A stretch of DNA of 64,000 nt. Source: Gordonia pseudamarae (lineage in GTDB: Bacteria > Actinomycetota > Actinomycetes > Mycobacteriales > Mycobacteriaceae). Every line of letters begins with the position of its first letter. The first letter of the stretch is position 1. Shown in pieces: positions 1 to 5,418 of the stretch. The stretch is taken from NCBI RefSeq assembly GCF_025273675.1, contig NZ_CP045809.1, positions 4,154,001 to 4,218,000 of the forward strand, read 5' to 3'. The position numbers and the translations under genes were made by a program. Below the pieces are notes generated by a model, which did no database searches, was not told where the DNA came from, and saw only the letters and a list, made by a program, of their open reading frames with translations.

Positions 1-750
1 ATCGGTGACGGCAGCACAACCAACCGTGTCGAACCGGTACGGATCGACACGCTGCCCGAGGTCACCACCATCTCCACCGGAACCGCGAACTACAGCGACG
101 GCACCCTGGCCAGCGCCACCTGCGCCATCGCCGACAACACCCCGTACTGCTGGGGCAACAACAAGTACGGCGGACTCGGCGACGAATCAACGGTCGATCA
201 GACTGTGCCGCAAACTGTTCCCGGACTGACCGGGGCCAGCGAGATCGTCACCAGTGGCGGTACCTCCTGCGCCATCGCCACCGTACTGTACTGCTGGGGC
301 GCCAACGGCGGCGGCGAAATAGGTGACGGCACCACCGAATCGCGCGCCACACCGGTAAAGGTCGGCGGCTTCGTCAACCCGTCGTCGATCACCACCAGCG
401 GCGGCACCACCTGCGTCATCGACGGCACAACACCGTACTGCTGGGGCAACAACACGAGCGGAGCCCTGGGCAACGGATTGCTGACCGGTCACGCCACCCC
501 GGGACCGATCCCGGGGCTGACCAATGTGACCAGCCTGTACACCAGCGGATTCGCCACCTGCGCGCTCTCCGGCGGCGCCGCGTACTGCTGGGGCGAGAAC
601 GGCGACGGCCAGCTCGGCGACGGCACCACCACCGACCGCACCAGCCCCGTCCGCGTCCCCGACATCGCCGATGCCACGTCGATCACCACCCGTGGAACCA
701 CCACCTGCGCCATCGTCGACAAATCCGTCCGCTGCTGGGGCAGGCTCTGA
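1..750 (+). CDS. RCC1-repeat (beta-propeller) protein, 3' part only
   Basis: The frame is open from the first base of the window to a TGA at 748-750, so the start lies upstream. The visible 249 residues are tandem repeats of about 50 residues, each with a YCWGxNxxGxLGDGT core and a paired Cys in a TCAI-type strand. This is the signature of RCC1-like beta-propellers. Bacterial members are usually secreted or surface proteins and the Cys pairs fit an oxidising compartment, but no signal peptide can be seen because the N-terminus is missing. The gene ends 34 bp before a GGAAC promoter that starts the next unit. Partner and function are unknown. Confidence 0.85.
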   Translation: MGDGSTTNRVEPVRIDTLPEVTTISTGTANYSDGTLASATCAIADNTPYCWGNNKYGGLGDESTVDQTVPQTVPGLTGASEIVTSGGTSCAIATVLYCWGANGGGEIGDGTTESRATPVKVGGFVNPSSITTSGGTTCVIDGTTPYCWGNNTSGALGNGLLTGHATPGPIPGLTNVTSLYTSGFATCALSGGAAYCWGENGDGQLGDGTTTDRTSPVRVPDIADATSITTRGTTTCAIVDKSVRCWGRL

Positions 751-784
751 CGGCGTCGCACGTCCACGACCCTGACATCGCCCG

Positions 785-815
785 GGAACTTTCCGACACC
801 ACCGCCCGTCCTACC
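785..815 (+). promoter_or_regulatory. ECF-sigma-type promoter (GGAAC / CCTAC)
   Basis: GGAAC at 785-789 followed by TTTCCG, then GTCCTACC at 808-815. The same arrangement, GGAAC-N20-CCTAC, recurs at 1971-2000 and 4386-4415. GGAAC is the classic -35 of SigE/SigH-like ECF promoters in mycobacteria. It would start transcription about 25 nt before the SD of the gene at 848. Confidence 0.6.
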
Positions 816-847
816 TAGCAACAACCCCACACCGGCAGGAGATCACC

Positions 848-1384
848 ATGGCGCAATACATCGACACCGACGGCGACGGCACCCCCGACGCCCTGATCCT
901 CGACAACGATGGGGACGGCACCCCCGACGCCGCCGCATTCGACCTCGACGGCGACGGATACTTCGAAACCACCAGCCACGACAGCGACGGCGACGGAACC
1001 CTCGACGTCACGGTTGTCGACAGCGACTTCGACGGCATCCCCAACGACATCGGCTACGACACCAACAACGACGGCAAAGTCGACATCATCGGCTCGGACA
1101 CCGACAACACCGACGGAATCATCGACACCTACCGAATCGACTCCGACTACAACGACGTCGCCGACATCACCGCCGTCGACTCGAATACCGACGGCATCCC
1201 CGACGTGGTGGGCATCGACGCCGACGAGGACGGCAAGTTCGAGACAGTGGTATCGGTGTCGATCGACACCGACGGCGACGGAATCGCCGACTCGGCCAGC
1301 ACCGCATCGGCCGTCCCCGACGGCGACGGCGACGGAATCGCGGACTGCCAGGATGCAGCCCCGGACAATCCGGCGTACTTCTAG
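848..1384 (+). CDS. Acidic DTDGDG-repeat (calcium-binding-like) protein
   Basis: A 178-residue protein made almost wholly of short acidic repeats (DTDGDGTPD, DSDGDGTLD, DTNNDGKVD and similar). These resemble thrombospondin type-3 or dockerin-like Ca-binding loops. The start is ATG with AGGAG at 837-841. There is no signal peptide and no membrane segment, which is unusual for this repeat type because most such proteins work outside the cell where Ca is plentiful. The last repeat contains a Cys (ADCQDAAPDNP), as in TSP3 modules. An ECF-type promoter lies directly upstream, so it probably belongs to the same stress regulon as the neighbouring Y RNA locus. Ca binding is inferred from the repeats only. 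Confidence 0.8.
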   Translation: MAQYIDTDGDGTPDALILDNDGDGTPDAAAFDLDGDGYFETTSHDSDGDGTLDVTVVDSDFDGIPNDIGYDTNNDGKVDIIGSDTDNTDGIIDTYRIDSDYNDVADITAVDSNTDGIPDVVGIDADEDGKFETVVSVSIDTDGDGIADSASTASAVPDGDGDGIADCQDAAPDNPAYF

Positions 1385-1697
1385 AAATCGCCTCCCCGGC
1401 CACCTCGCAGTCGGGCGAACATCGATTACCCCCTCCGGTAGTGATGAATTCACGGTACGACGCCGAGGTATCCGCGTCGATTACCTCGGAGGTTATGAGC
1501 ACTCGATAGACGGCGGGAGCTGAGATGGAAACAACCTCGGAACATCGGACCGGACGTAGTAGCGGCCTCATTCCGACTACAAGATGAGAACCCGCCGCCT
1601 CCCCGGACTCCCGGTCGCCGTCGGTGTCGGCGATCACCGCGGATGCGGCAACCTGCGACTCGGCGGAGGTATGCTCGGTGGTGGTTGAATCTGACAT
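1167..1697 (-). CDS. Uncertain minus-strand CDS, possibly decayed at its 3' end
   Basis: The ATG at 1697 has a GGAAG Shine-Dalgarno (cttcc at 1703-1707) and sits about 25 nt downstream of a minus-strand GGAAC/TACC promoter. The first ~45 residues (MSDSTTTEHTSAESQ...) have a normal acidic, Ser/Thr/Ala-rich composition. Further on the frame becomes Arg/Cys-rich and runs antisense into the 848-1384 gene, as a shadow frame would. The initiation signals look real and the 3' half does not. Either a short gene has lost its end or the true stop is masked by a frameshift. No family is recognised. Confidence 0.3.
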   Translation of the reverse strand: MSDSTTTEHTSAESQVAASAVIADTDGDRESGEAAGSHLVVGMRPLLRPVRCSEVVSISAPAVYRVLITSEVIDADTSASYREFITTGGGNRCSPDCEVAGEAISRSTPDCPGLHPGSPRFRRRRRRGRPMRCWPSRRFRRRRCRSTPIPLSRTCRPRRRRCPPRRGCRRYSSRRR

Positions 1698-1726
1698 AGT
1701 GTCTTCCGTTTTCGGAGGTGGATGTC

Positions 1727-1758
1727 AGGTATCAGCGCGGAGTCGGCGAGAAAGTTCC
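1727..1758 (-). promoter_or_regulatory. ECF-sigma-type promoter, minus strand
   Basis: On the minus strand GGAACTTTC (GGAAC at 1758-1754) is followed at the same distance as in the plus-strand copies by a TACCT element (1731-1727). It points to the ATG at 1697 and gives a leader of roughly 25 nt containing the SD. Confidence 0.45.
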
Positions 1759-1825
1759 CGACGCCGGGAAGCGGAACTCAGATATCGGGTGCGAAACTCC
1801 TGGTATGTCTGCCACGTTCATACAC

Positions 1826-1892
1826 GACGGTCGGTGCGCAGGGCGTGCTTACTTCTTTAAAAAGCGCACACCCGCTTTGGATCTCGGCCGTC
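1826..1892 (+). ncRNA. Y RNA-like gene, short form without tRNA-like module (Y1)
   Basis: The ends pair as GACGGTCG (1826-1833) with CGGCCGTC (1885-1892). An internal loop GUGCGCA / GAUCU follows, then a second helix GGGcGUGC pairing with GCACaCCC, and then UUACUUC in the loop. Closing helix, internal loop, second helix and UUACUUC are shared with the copies at 2007 and 4171, and helix positions change in compensating pairs between copies. Y RNAs bind Ro60/Rsr through such a closing stem, and the rsr gene is next door. The upstream block ATCGGGTGCG lies exactly 32 nt before the first paired base, as it does before the 4171 copy, so the two probably share a promoter type. Confidence 0.7.
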
Positions 1893-1900
1893 CCCCCAGC

Positions 1901-1926
1901 GGCTCCACCCGAGAACGGGTGGAGCC
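1901..1926 (+). terminator. Hairpin after Y1
   Basis: GGCTCCACCC (1901-1910) pairs perfectly with GGGTGGAGCC (1917-1926) across a 6-nt loop, 9 bp after the Y1 closing stem. A related hairpin sits in the same position after the Y RNA at 4171. It probably ends or processes the Y1 transcript. Confidence 0.6.
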
Positions 1927-1970
1927 ACACGTGTGTTGTCACGACGACGCCGACCACCAAGAAATTGGCT

Positions 1971-2000
1971 GGAACTTTTCCGGCACCGCGCGCATCCTAC
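1971..2000 (+). promoter_or_regulatory. ECF-sigma-type promoter before Y3 and rsr
   Basis: GGAAC (1971-1975), TTTTCCGG, then CCTACC with ATCCTAC at 1994-2000. The first paired base of the downstream Y RNA is at 2007, 6-7 nt after the -10, which is where a transcript should begin. It matches the promoter at 4386 over about 35 bp. Confidence 0.65.
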
Positions 2001-2006
2001 CTATCA

Positions 2007-2080
2007 GATGACCGGTGCGAAGGGCATGCTTACTTCAACCAAACTCCACGAGTGCATGTCCGCCGCCGATCTCGGTCATC
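2007..2080 (+). ncRNA. Y RNA-like element in the rsr 5' leader (Y3)
   Basis: GATGACCG (2007-2014) pairs perfectly with CGGTCATC (2073-2080). Compared with the 1826 and 4171 copies, two base pairs of this stem have changed on both sides, which is covariation. The second helix GGGCAUGC/GCAUGUCC is also kept by paired changes. The internal GUGCGAA and GAUCU strands and the UUACUUC motif are conserved. There is no tRNA-like module. It starts at the expected +1 of the upstream ECF-type promoter and ends next to a 20-bp hairpin, 84 bp before the rsr start, so it can be both a free RNA and part of the rsr mRNA leader. Confidence 0.7.
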
Positions 2081-2143
2081 CCGGCCCGACAACAGCCGGG
2101 CACGGGCCACGCGTGTCCCCGTCCCCGGCTGTTGTCGGGCCGG
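2081..2143 (+). terminator. Very strong hairpin between Y3 and rsr (terminator or attenuator)
   Basis: CCGGCCCGACAACAGCCGGG (2081-2100) is perfectly complementary to 2124-2143, and ACGGG/CCCGT extends the pairing inside. The stem is 20 bp or more. It directly follows the Y3 closing stem and ends 20 nt before the GTG of rsr. It could release Y3 as a separate RNA and limit read-through into rsr. There is no U-run, as is common in actinomycetes. Confidence 0.65.
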
Positions 2144-2163
2144 ACCCGAAGAGGAGGAAACCG

Positions 2164-4035
2164 GTGGCCAAGTTCAACAAGCCCACGCCCATGGCGGCAT
2201 CGGGGATACAAACCTCGACCCACAGCGACACAACAACTTTCGGAGGACAGCGGGGCTACTCGCACGATCCGCGGAGTGAACTGTTCCTGTCCGCGGTGTC
2301 GAGCCTGACCGACAACACATTCTACGAGAGCGAAAGCGGCCGGCTCACCCGGCAACGCGTCCTCGTCGGCGACATCGCAGTCGGTGACCCGCGGTGGATG
2401 CTGTCTTTCCTGCGCTGGCTTCGCGACGACGCCCGAATCCGGACGGCGTCGCTGATTATCGCCGCCGACGCGGTACACGCACGGCTTGCCGCCGGCGCCG
2501 CCGACAACCTCGCGCCGGGTGAGCGTGGCATCAACCGGCAGCTGATCGAGGTGGTGCTGCAACGACCCGACGAGCCCGGCGAGATGCTGGCCTACTGGCA
2601 TTCCCAGTACGGGCGCACCGTACCCAAACCGGTCAAGCGGGGTGTCGCCGACGCGGTGGTCCGGCTGTACCACCAGCGGAGCCTACTCAAGTACGACGGA
2701 ACGTCGAAGGGCTTCCGGTTCGGTGATGTCATCGAGCTGACCCATCCGAAGGCGTCGTCGCCGCAGCAGGGCGCACTGTTCCGGTACGCGATCGACCGTC
2801 GCCACAACCGCGACACCATCGACATCGGTGACCTGCCGATGATCGTCGAGCGGGAGCGGTTGAAGGCCCAGCCCGCGGAGCTGATCCATCGGCTCGCCGA
2901 CCAAGGCACCCTGCCCGATATTCTCGCCGCCGCGGGAATGACGTGGGAGGCAGTGCCGTCACTGGTCGACGGTCCGTGGACACCACAGCTGTGGGAGTCG
3001 ATCATCCCGAGTATGGGAGTGATGGCACTGGCGCGGAACCTGCGCAACTTCGACGCCGCAGGTGTGTCGCCGCAGATGGCGCAACTGGTTTCGGAGAAGC
3101 TGTCCGATGCGGCCGGCGTCGAGCGGTCGCGGATTCTGCCGATGCGATTGCTGTCGGCGTACCGGGCCGCACCGAGTGTGCGCTGGCACGCCCCGCTGGA
3201 GGCGGCGCTGCAGCATTCGCTGGCCGCGATTCCCCGGCTGGACGGGCACACGCTGATCCTGGTGGACCGTTCGGGGTCAATGTTCTACTCCACCAGCCAG
3301 CGCTCGGACCTGACCTTCGCCGACACGGCAGCGGTGTTCGGTACGGCCCTGGCGTTGCGTGCCAAGCGGGCGACGCTGGTGGAGTTCGGCACCCTCTCCA
3401 ACCAGGTGCACGTGCCGAAGGGCGGTTCGGTACTGCCGATGCTGTCGCGGTTCTCCGACCTGGGCGGCACCGACACCGCGCGTGCGCTCCGCGGGCATCT
3501 GCGGCCCGAGCACACCCGGGTGGTGATCCTGACCGACGAGCAATACACCGGCCACGGGGCCGACCCCGGCGCGGTAGTACCCGCGCACGTGCCGCTGCAT
3601 ACGTTCAACCTGGTCGGCTACCGGCAGGCGCACGCCGCCGGGAGCTCCAACCGCTACTGGTACGGCGGCCTGTCCGACGCGAGTTGGCCGCTGATCATGT
3701 TGAACGAGAACAGTTCCCGTGGCCGATGGCCATGGGATGCGGTCAAGCCGGCAACGGGCGAGCCGAAGTCGGGTAACCCGAAGCCGGACAAGCCAACGGT
3801 GACCGTGTCCGAAACCGTCACCGTGCTGAGTGACAGCGGTGCCCACAATCAGTACGCCGAGCCCGGAATCGGCCCGCAGACAGTAGTGGGCCCGGACACG
3901 CTGGTGTGGTCACCGAGCGGGGAAGGTACCCAGCCGATGCAGATACCGATGCCGGTGGACGCGGGTTACCGCCCCCACGACGACGTCCCACCGTCGACCC
4001 GAAAATGGTGGCATCTCGGCCGTAACCGGGACTGA
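2164..4035 (+). CDS. rsr: Rsr, Ro60-family TROVE-domain RNA-binding protein
   Basis: A 623-residue protein. The start is taken as GTG 2164 because GAAGAGGAGG precedes it; the same frame is open further upstream but crosses the Y3 RNA. The N-terminal ~350 residues form the TROVE HEAT-repeat ring (YSHDPRSELFLSAVSSL, DPRWMLSFLRWLRDD, LKYDGTSKGFRFGDVIEL). A von Willebrand A-like domain follows, with a MIDAS DRSGS at about residue 368. About 100 low-complexity residues rich in Pro, Thr and Gly form the tail. Ro60/Rsr proteins bind Y RNAs on the outside of the ring and hold misfolded or damaged RNA in the hole; Rsr with a Y RNA can guide exoribonucleases such as PNPase. Y RNA genes on both sides make this assignment firm. 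It is probably stress-induced from the promoter at 1971. Confidence 0.9.
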   Translation: MAKFNKPTPMAASGIQTSTHSDTTTFGGQRGYSHDPRSELFLSAVSSLTDNTFYESESGRLTRQRVLVGDIAVGDPRWMLSFLRWLRDDARIRTASLIIAADAVHARLAAGAADNLAPGERGINRQLIEVVLQRPDEPGEMLAYWHSQYGRTVPKPVKRGVADAVVRLYHQRSLLKYDGTSKGFRFGDVIELTHPKASSPQQGALFRYAIDRRHNRDTIDIGDLPMIVERERLKAQPAELIHRLADQGTLPDILAAAGMTWEAVPSLVDGPWTPQLWESIIPSMGVMALARNLRNFDAAGVSPQMAQLVSEKLSDAAGVERSRILPMRLLSAYRAAPSVRWHAPLEAALQHSLAAIPRLDGHTLILVDRSGSMFYSTSQRSDLTFADTAAVFGTALALRAKRATLVEFGTLSNQVHVPKGGSVLPMLSRFSDLGGTDTARALRGHLRPEHTRVVILTDEQYTGHGADPGAVVPAHVPLHTFNLVGYRQAHAAGSSNRYWYGGLSDASWPLIMLNENSSRGRWPWDAVKPATGEPKSGNPKPDKPTVTVSETVTVLSDSGAHNQYAEPGIGPQTVVGPDTLVWSPSGEGTQPMQIPMPVDAGYRPHDDVPPSTRKWWHLGRNRD

Positions 4036-4066
4036 GTTCGGTCGTTGCCGATCGAGTCACCTCGGT

Positions 4067-4101
4067 GTGCGGGTGGTCCCGGACTACGGGACCACCCGCA
4101 C
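4067..4101 (+). terminator. Terminator hairpin after rsr
   Basis: GTGCGGGTGGTCCC (4067-4080) pairs perfectly with GGGACCACCCGCAC (4088-4101) across a 7-nt loop, 32 bp after the rsr stop. Its sequence is related to the hairpin at 5256-5290. Confidence 0.8.
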
Positions 4102-4157
4102 ATTCCCGCACGGAATCCGTTTCCAGAAATCGGGTGCGGTACACATCGTGGGCCTGC

Positions 4158-4163
4158 TATGGT
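4158..4163 (+). promoter_or_regulatory. Candidate -10 element of the Y2 RNA promoter
   Basis: TATGGT lies 8 nt before the first paired base of the Y RNA at 4171. The block ATCGGGTGCG upstream (about 4129-4138) is conserved at the same distance before the 1826 copy and may be the other promoter element. Confidence 0.4.
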
Positions 4164-4170
4164 TGTGGTC

Positions 4171-4310
4171 GACGGCCGGTGCGCAGGGCGTGCTTACTTC
4201 CATTGCCCGGGTGGGGTTGTGGGTTCGATTCCCACCTCCGGACGATGTCCAGAGTAGCTCAATTGGCAGAGCACACTTATAGTTGCGCTCCCGCTCGGAT
4301 CTCGGCCGTC
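4171..4310 (+). ncRNA. yrlA: YrlA-type Y RNA with permuted tRNA-like module (Y2)
   Basis: The closing stem GACGGCCG (4171-4178) / CGGCCGTC (4303-4310) is perfect. Inside are the shared GUGCGCA / GAUCU loop, helix GGGcGUGC / GCGCuCCC and UUACUUC. The apical part mimics tRNA in permuted order: a T-arm GTGGG-TTCGATT-CCCAC (4219-4235), an acceptor-like helix CTCCGGAC/GTCCAGAG (4236-4254) closed by the 3-nt loop GAT, then a D-arm GCTC-AATTGGCA-GAGC (4257-4272). This order (T-arm, joined acceptor halves, D-arm) is the one described for bacterial YrlA RNAs. A true tRNA would have free acceptor ends, so this is not a tRNA gene. It lies 136 bp after rsr. Confidence 0.85.
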
Positions 4311-4314
4311 CCTC

Positions 4315-4346
4315 TATGGCTTCACCCCATCACGGGTGGAGCCATA
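4315..4346 (+). terminator. Hairpin after Y2
   Basis: TATGGCTTCACCC (4315-4327) pairs with GGGTGGAGCCATA (4334-4346), 13 bp with one G-U pair. It is homologous in position and sequence to the hairpin at 1901-1926. Confidence 0.65.
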
Positions 4347-4385
4347 CGTGTGTCGCCATGACGATGTTGACCGCCAAGAACCGTG

Positions 4386-4415
4386 GGAACCTTTCCGGTG
4401 CCACGCGCATCCTAC
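4386..4415 (+). promoter_or_regulatory. ECF-sigma-type promoter (second copy)
   Basis: GGAAC (4386-4390), CTTTCCGG, then ATCCTAC at 4409-4415. It aligns with 1971-2000 over the whole element and neighbouring bases. It would start at about 4422, at the first base of the degenerate Y-like element, and then read the two genes from 4526. Confidence 0.6.
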
Positions 4416-4422
4416 GGATCAG

Positions 4423-4495
4423 GTGACCGGCGCGACGGGTATACCCGCTTCAGGCGACTTACTGATCAGCCGCACGTCCACTGGGCACCGGTAAC
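4423..4495 (+). ncRNA. Degenerate Y RNA-like element (Y4) in a 5' leader
   Basis: GTGACCGG (4423-4430) pairs with CCGGTAAC (4488-4495) with one mismatch. The following block GCGCGACGGGTATAC...CTTC aligns with the 5' strand of Y3, but the second helix keeps only about 6 of 8 pairs and GAUCU is lost. The promoter ahead of it is the homologue of the Y3 promoter. It is probably a duplicated Y3 that is decaying or has become a plain leader. Confidence 0.4.
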
Positions 4496-4525
4496 AGAAA
4501 ACCACGACACCCAGGAGTTGCCGCA

Positions 4526-4696
4526 ATGGTCCCGAATGTCCCCCGGAACGACCCTGTCCAGCCCGACGAACCGGCCGAGTCGGCCTCGCCACTATTCGGT
4601 GACGGCTTACTCGATGGTGACAGCTTTTCCGCCGTCATCGAGCACCCCGACCCCGCGCAGTCGTCGACGGACACCCCCGGAGCGCAGATGCGATGA
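4526..4696 (+). CDS. Small acidic protein, 56 aa, coupled to the next gene
   Basis: ATG 4526 has AGGAG at 4513-4517. The 56 residues begin MVPNVPRNDPVQPDEPAE and end GAQMR. They are rich in Pro, Asp, Glu and Ser with no hydrophobic segment, so probably soluble and disordered. The stop overlaps the next start as ATGA (4693-4696), which indicates translational coupling. It is the first reading frame after the ECF promoter at 4386. No family is recognised. It may be a real small protein or a translated leader for the 4693 gene. Confidence 0.55.
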   Translation: MVPNVPRNDPVQPDEPAESASPLFGDGLLDGDSFSAVIEHPDPAQSSTDTPGAQMR

Positions 4697-5253
4697 GACC
4701 GCCGATTCTCACCGACCCCGACGATTCCGAGCTCCTGCGCCGACTCGTCACCAATCTTCCGCTGATCGCCGCACGCCTCGACGATCCTTCGGCGTGGACG
4801 GGAATCCGGGTCAGCGAGGGCGGTACGGACTATTGGCGCGTGCAAGCCCGCTCGGCGCTGGTGACGCCGGGGTCACCACGGCACGTGTATACCGCTGCGG
4901 TGCACTATTTTCCGTCCGGATCGCACCGGCAGATGCACCAGCATCGACGGCCTATCGCCGTGATGCCGGTGGGCGAGGATTGCGCCGACGATGACCCGCT
5001 CTACGATATGCCGTGGCTCGACGGCCGGATACGTGGCGAGATGACCGTCCGATCGCGCCGGCCGTACGCCATCGAGCGCTGCGATGTGGCGCACGCGGTG
5101 CACGGTATCGCGGCGCATATGTCGATCAATATCGCCGACATCACCGACGAACCGGTGCGCCCCACCACCAACACCATCACTCCGACCGATGACGGGTCCA
5201 CCGCCGCCATCCTGGCCAGGATCAGCGGGATCTGGCAGGTCCGGACCAGGTGA
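4693..5253 (+). CDS. Unknown protein, possibly cupin-like
   Basis: A 186-residue soluble protein starting in an ATGA overlap with the small gene at 4526. The middle segment VHYFPSGSHRQMHQHRRP and the later DVAHAVHGIAAHMSINIAD each contain clustered His in predicted beta-strands, as in the two metal-binding motifs of a cupin barrel, but the spacing is not canonical. No signal peptide or membrane segment is present. It lies between rsr/Y2 and the Hsp70-like gene and is followed by a terminator hairpin. The cupin idea is a weak inference; the protein could belong to an unrelated family. Confidence 0.7.
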   Translation: MRPPILTDPDDSELLRRLVTNLPLIAARLDDPSAWTGIRVSEGGTDYWRVQARSALVTPGSPRHVYTAAVHYFPSGSHRQMHQHRRPIAVMPVGEDCADDDPLYDMPWLDGRIRGEMTVRSRRPYAIERCDVAHAVHGIAAHMSINIADITDEPVRPTTNTITPTDDGSTAAILARISGIWQVRTR

Positions 5254-5255
5254 AT

Positions 5256-5290
5256 GTGCTGGTAGTCCCGGATTCCGGGATCATCAGCAC
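5256..5290 (+). terminator. Terminator hairpin after the cupin-like gene
   Basis: GTGCTGGTAGTCCCG (5256-5270) faces CGGGATCATCAGCAC, giving about 14 of 15 pairs including G-U pairs. It resembles the rsr terminator at 4067-4101 closely enough to suggest common origin. Confidence 0.65.
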
Positions 5291-5325
5291 ACTCAACATC
5301 ACAATCAGTTGTCTGCGCATGACCG

Positions 5326-5353
5326 GGAACTTTTCGCCGTCCGGTAGCCTCTC
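5326..5353 (+). promoter_or_regulatory. Possible ECF-type promoter before the Hsp70-like gene
   Basis: GGGAACTTTTC with GGAAC at 5326-5330 matches the -35 region of the other copies. The expected CCTAC -10 is replaced by GCCTCTCAC at about 5347-5355, so the match is partial. Confidence 0.4.
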
Positions 5354-5418
5354 ACAGGTTGTCGACACAACAGAACGCCGCGGGAGAACCCGATCGGTCT
5401 CGGCGAAGAGGAGTACCT

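Noticed and set aside
1933..2163. Longer start for rsr
   Set aside because: The upstream frame runs through the Y3 RNA and the 20-bp hairpin. GTG 2164 has a [12 protein letters not shown] and begins the TROVE protein normally.
4219..4272. A tRNA gene, because of a clear T-arm and D-arm
   Set aside because: The arms are in reversed order, the acceptor halves are joined by a 3-nt loop, and there is no anticodon arm or CCA-ready 3' end. It is the tRNA-like part of a Y RNA.
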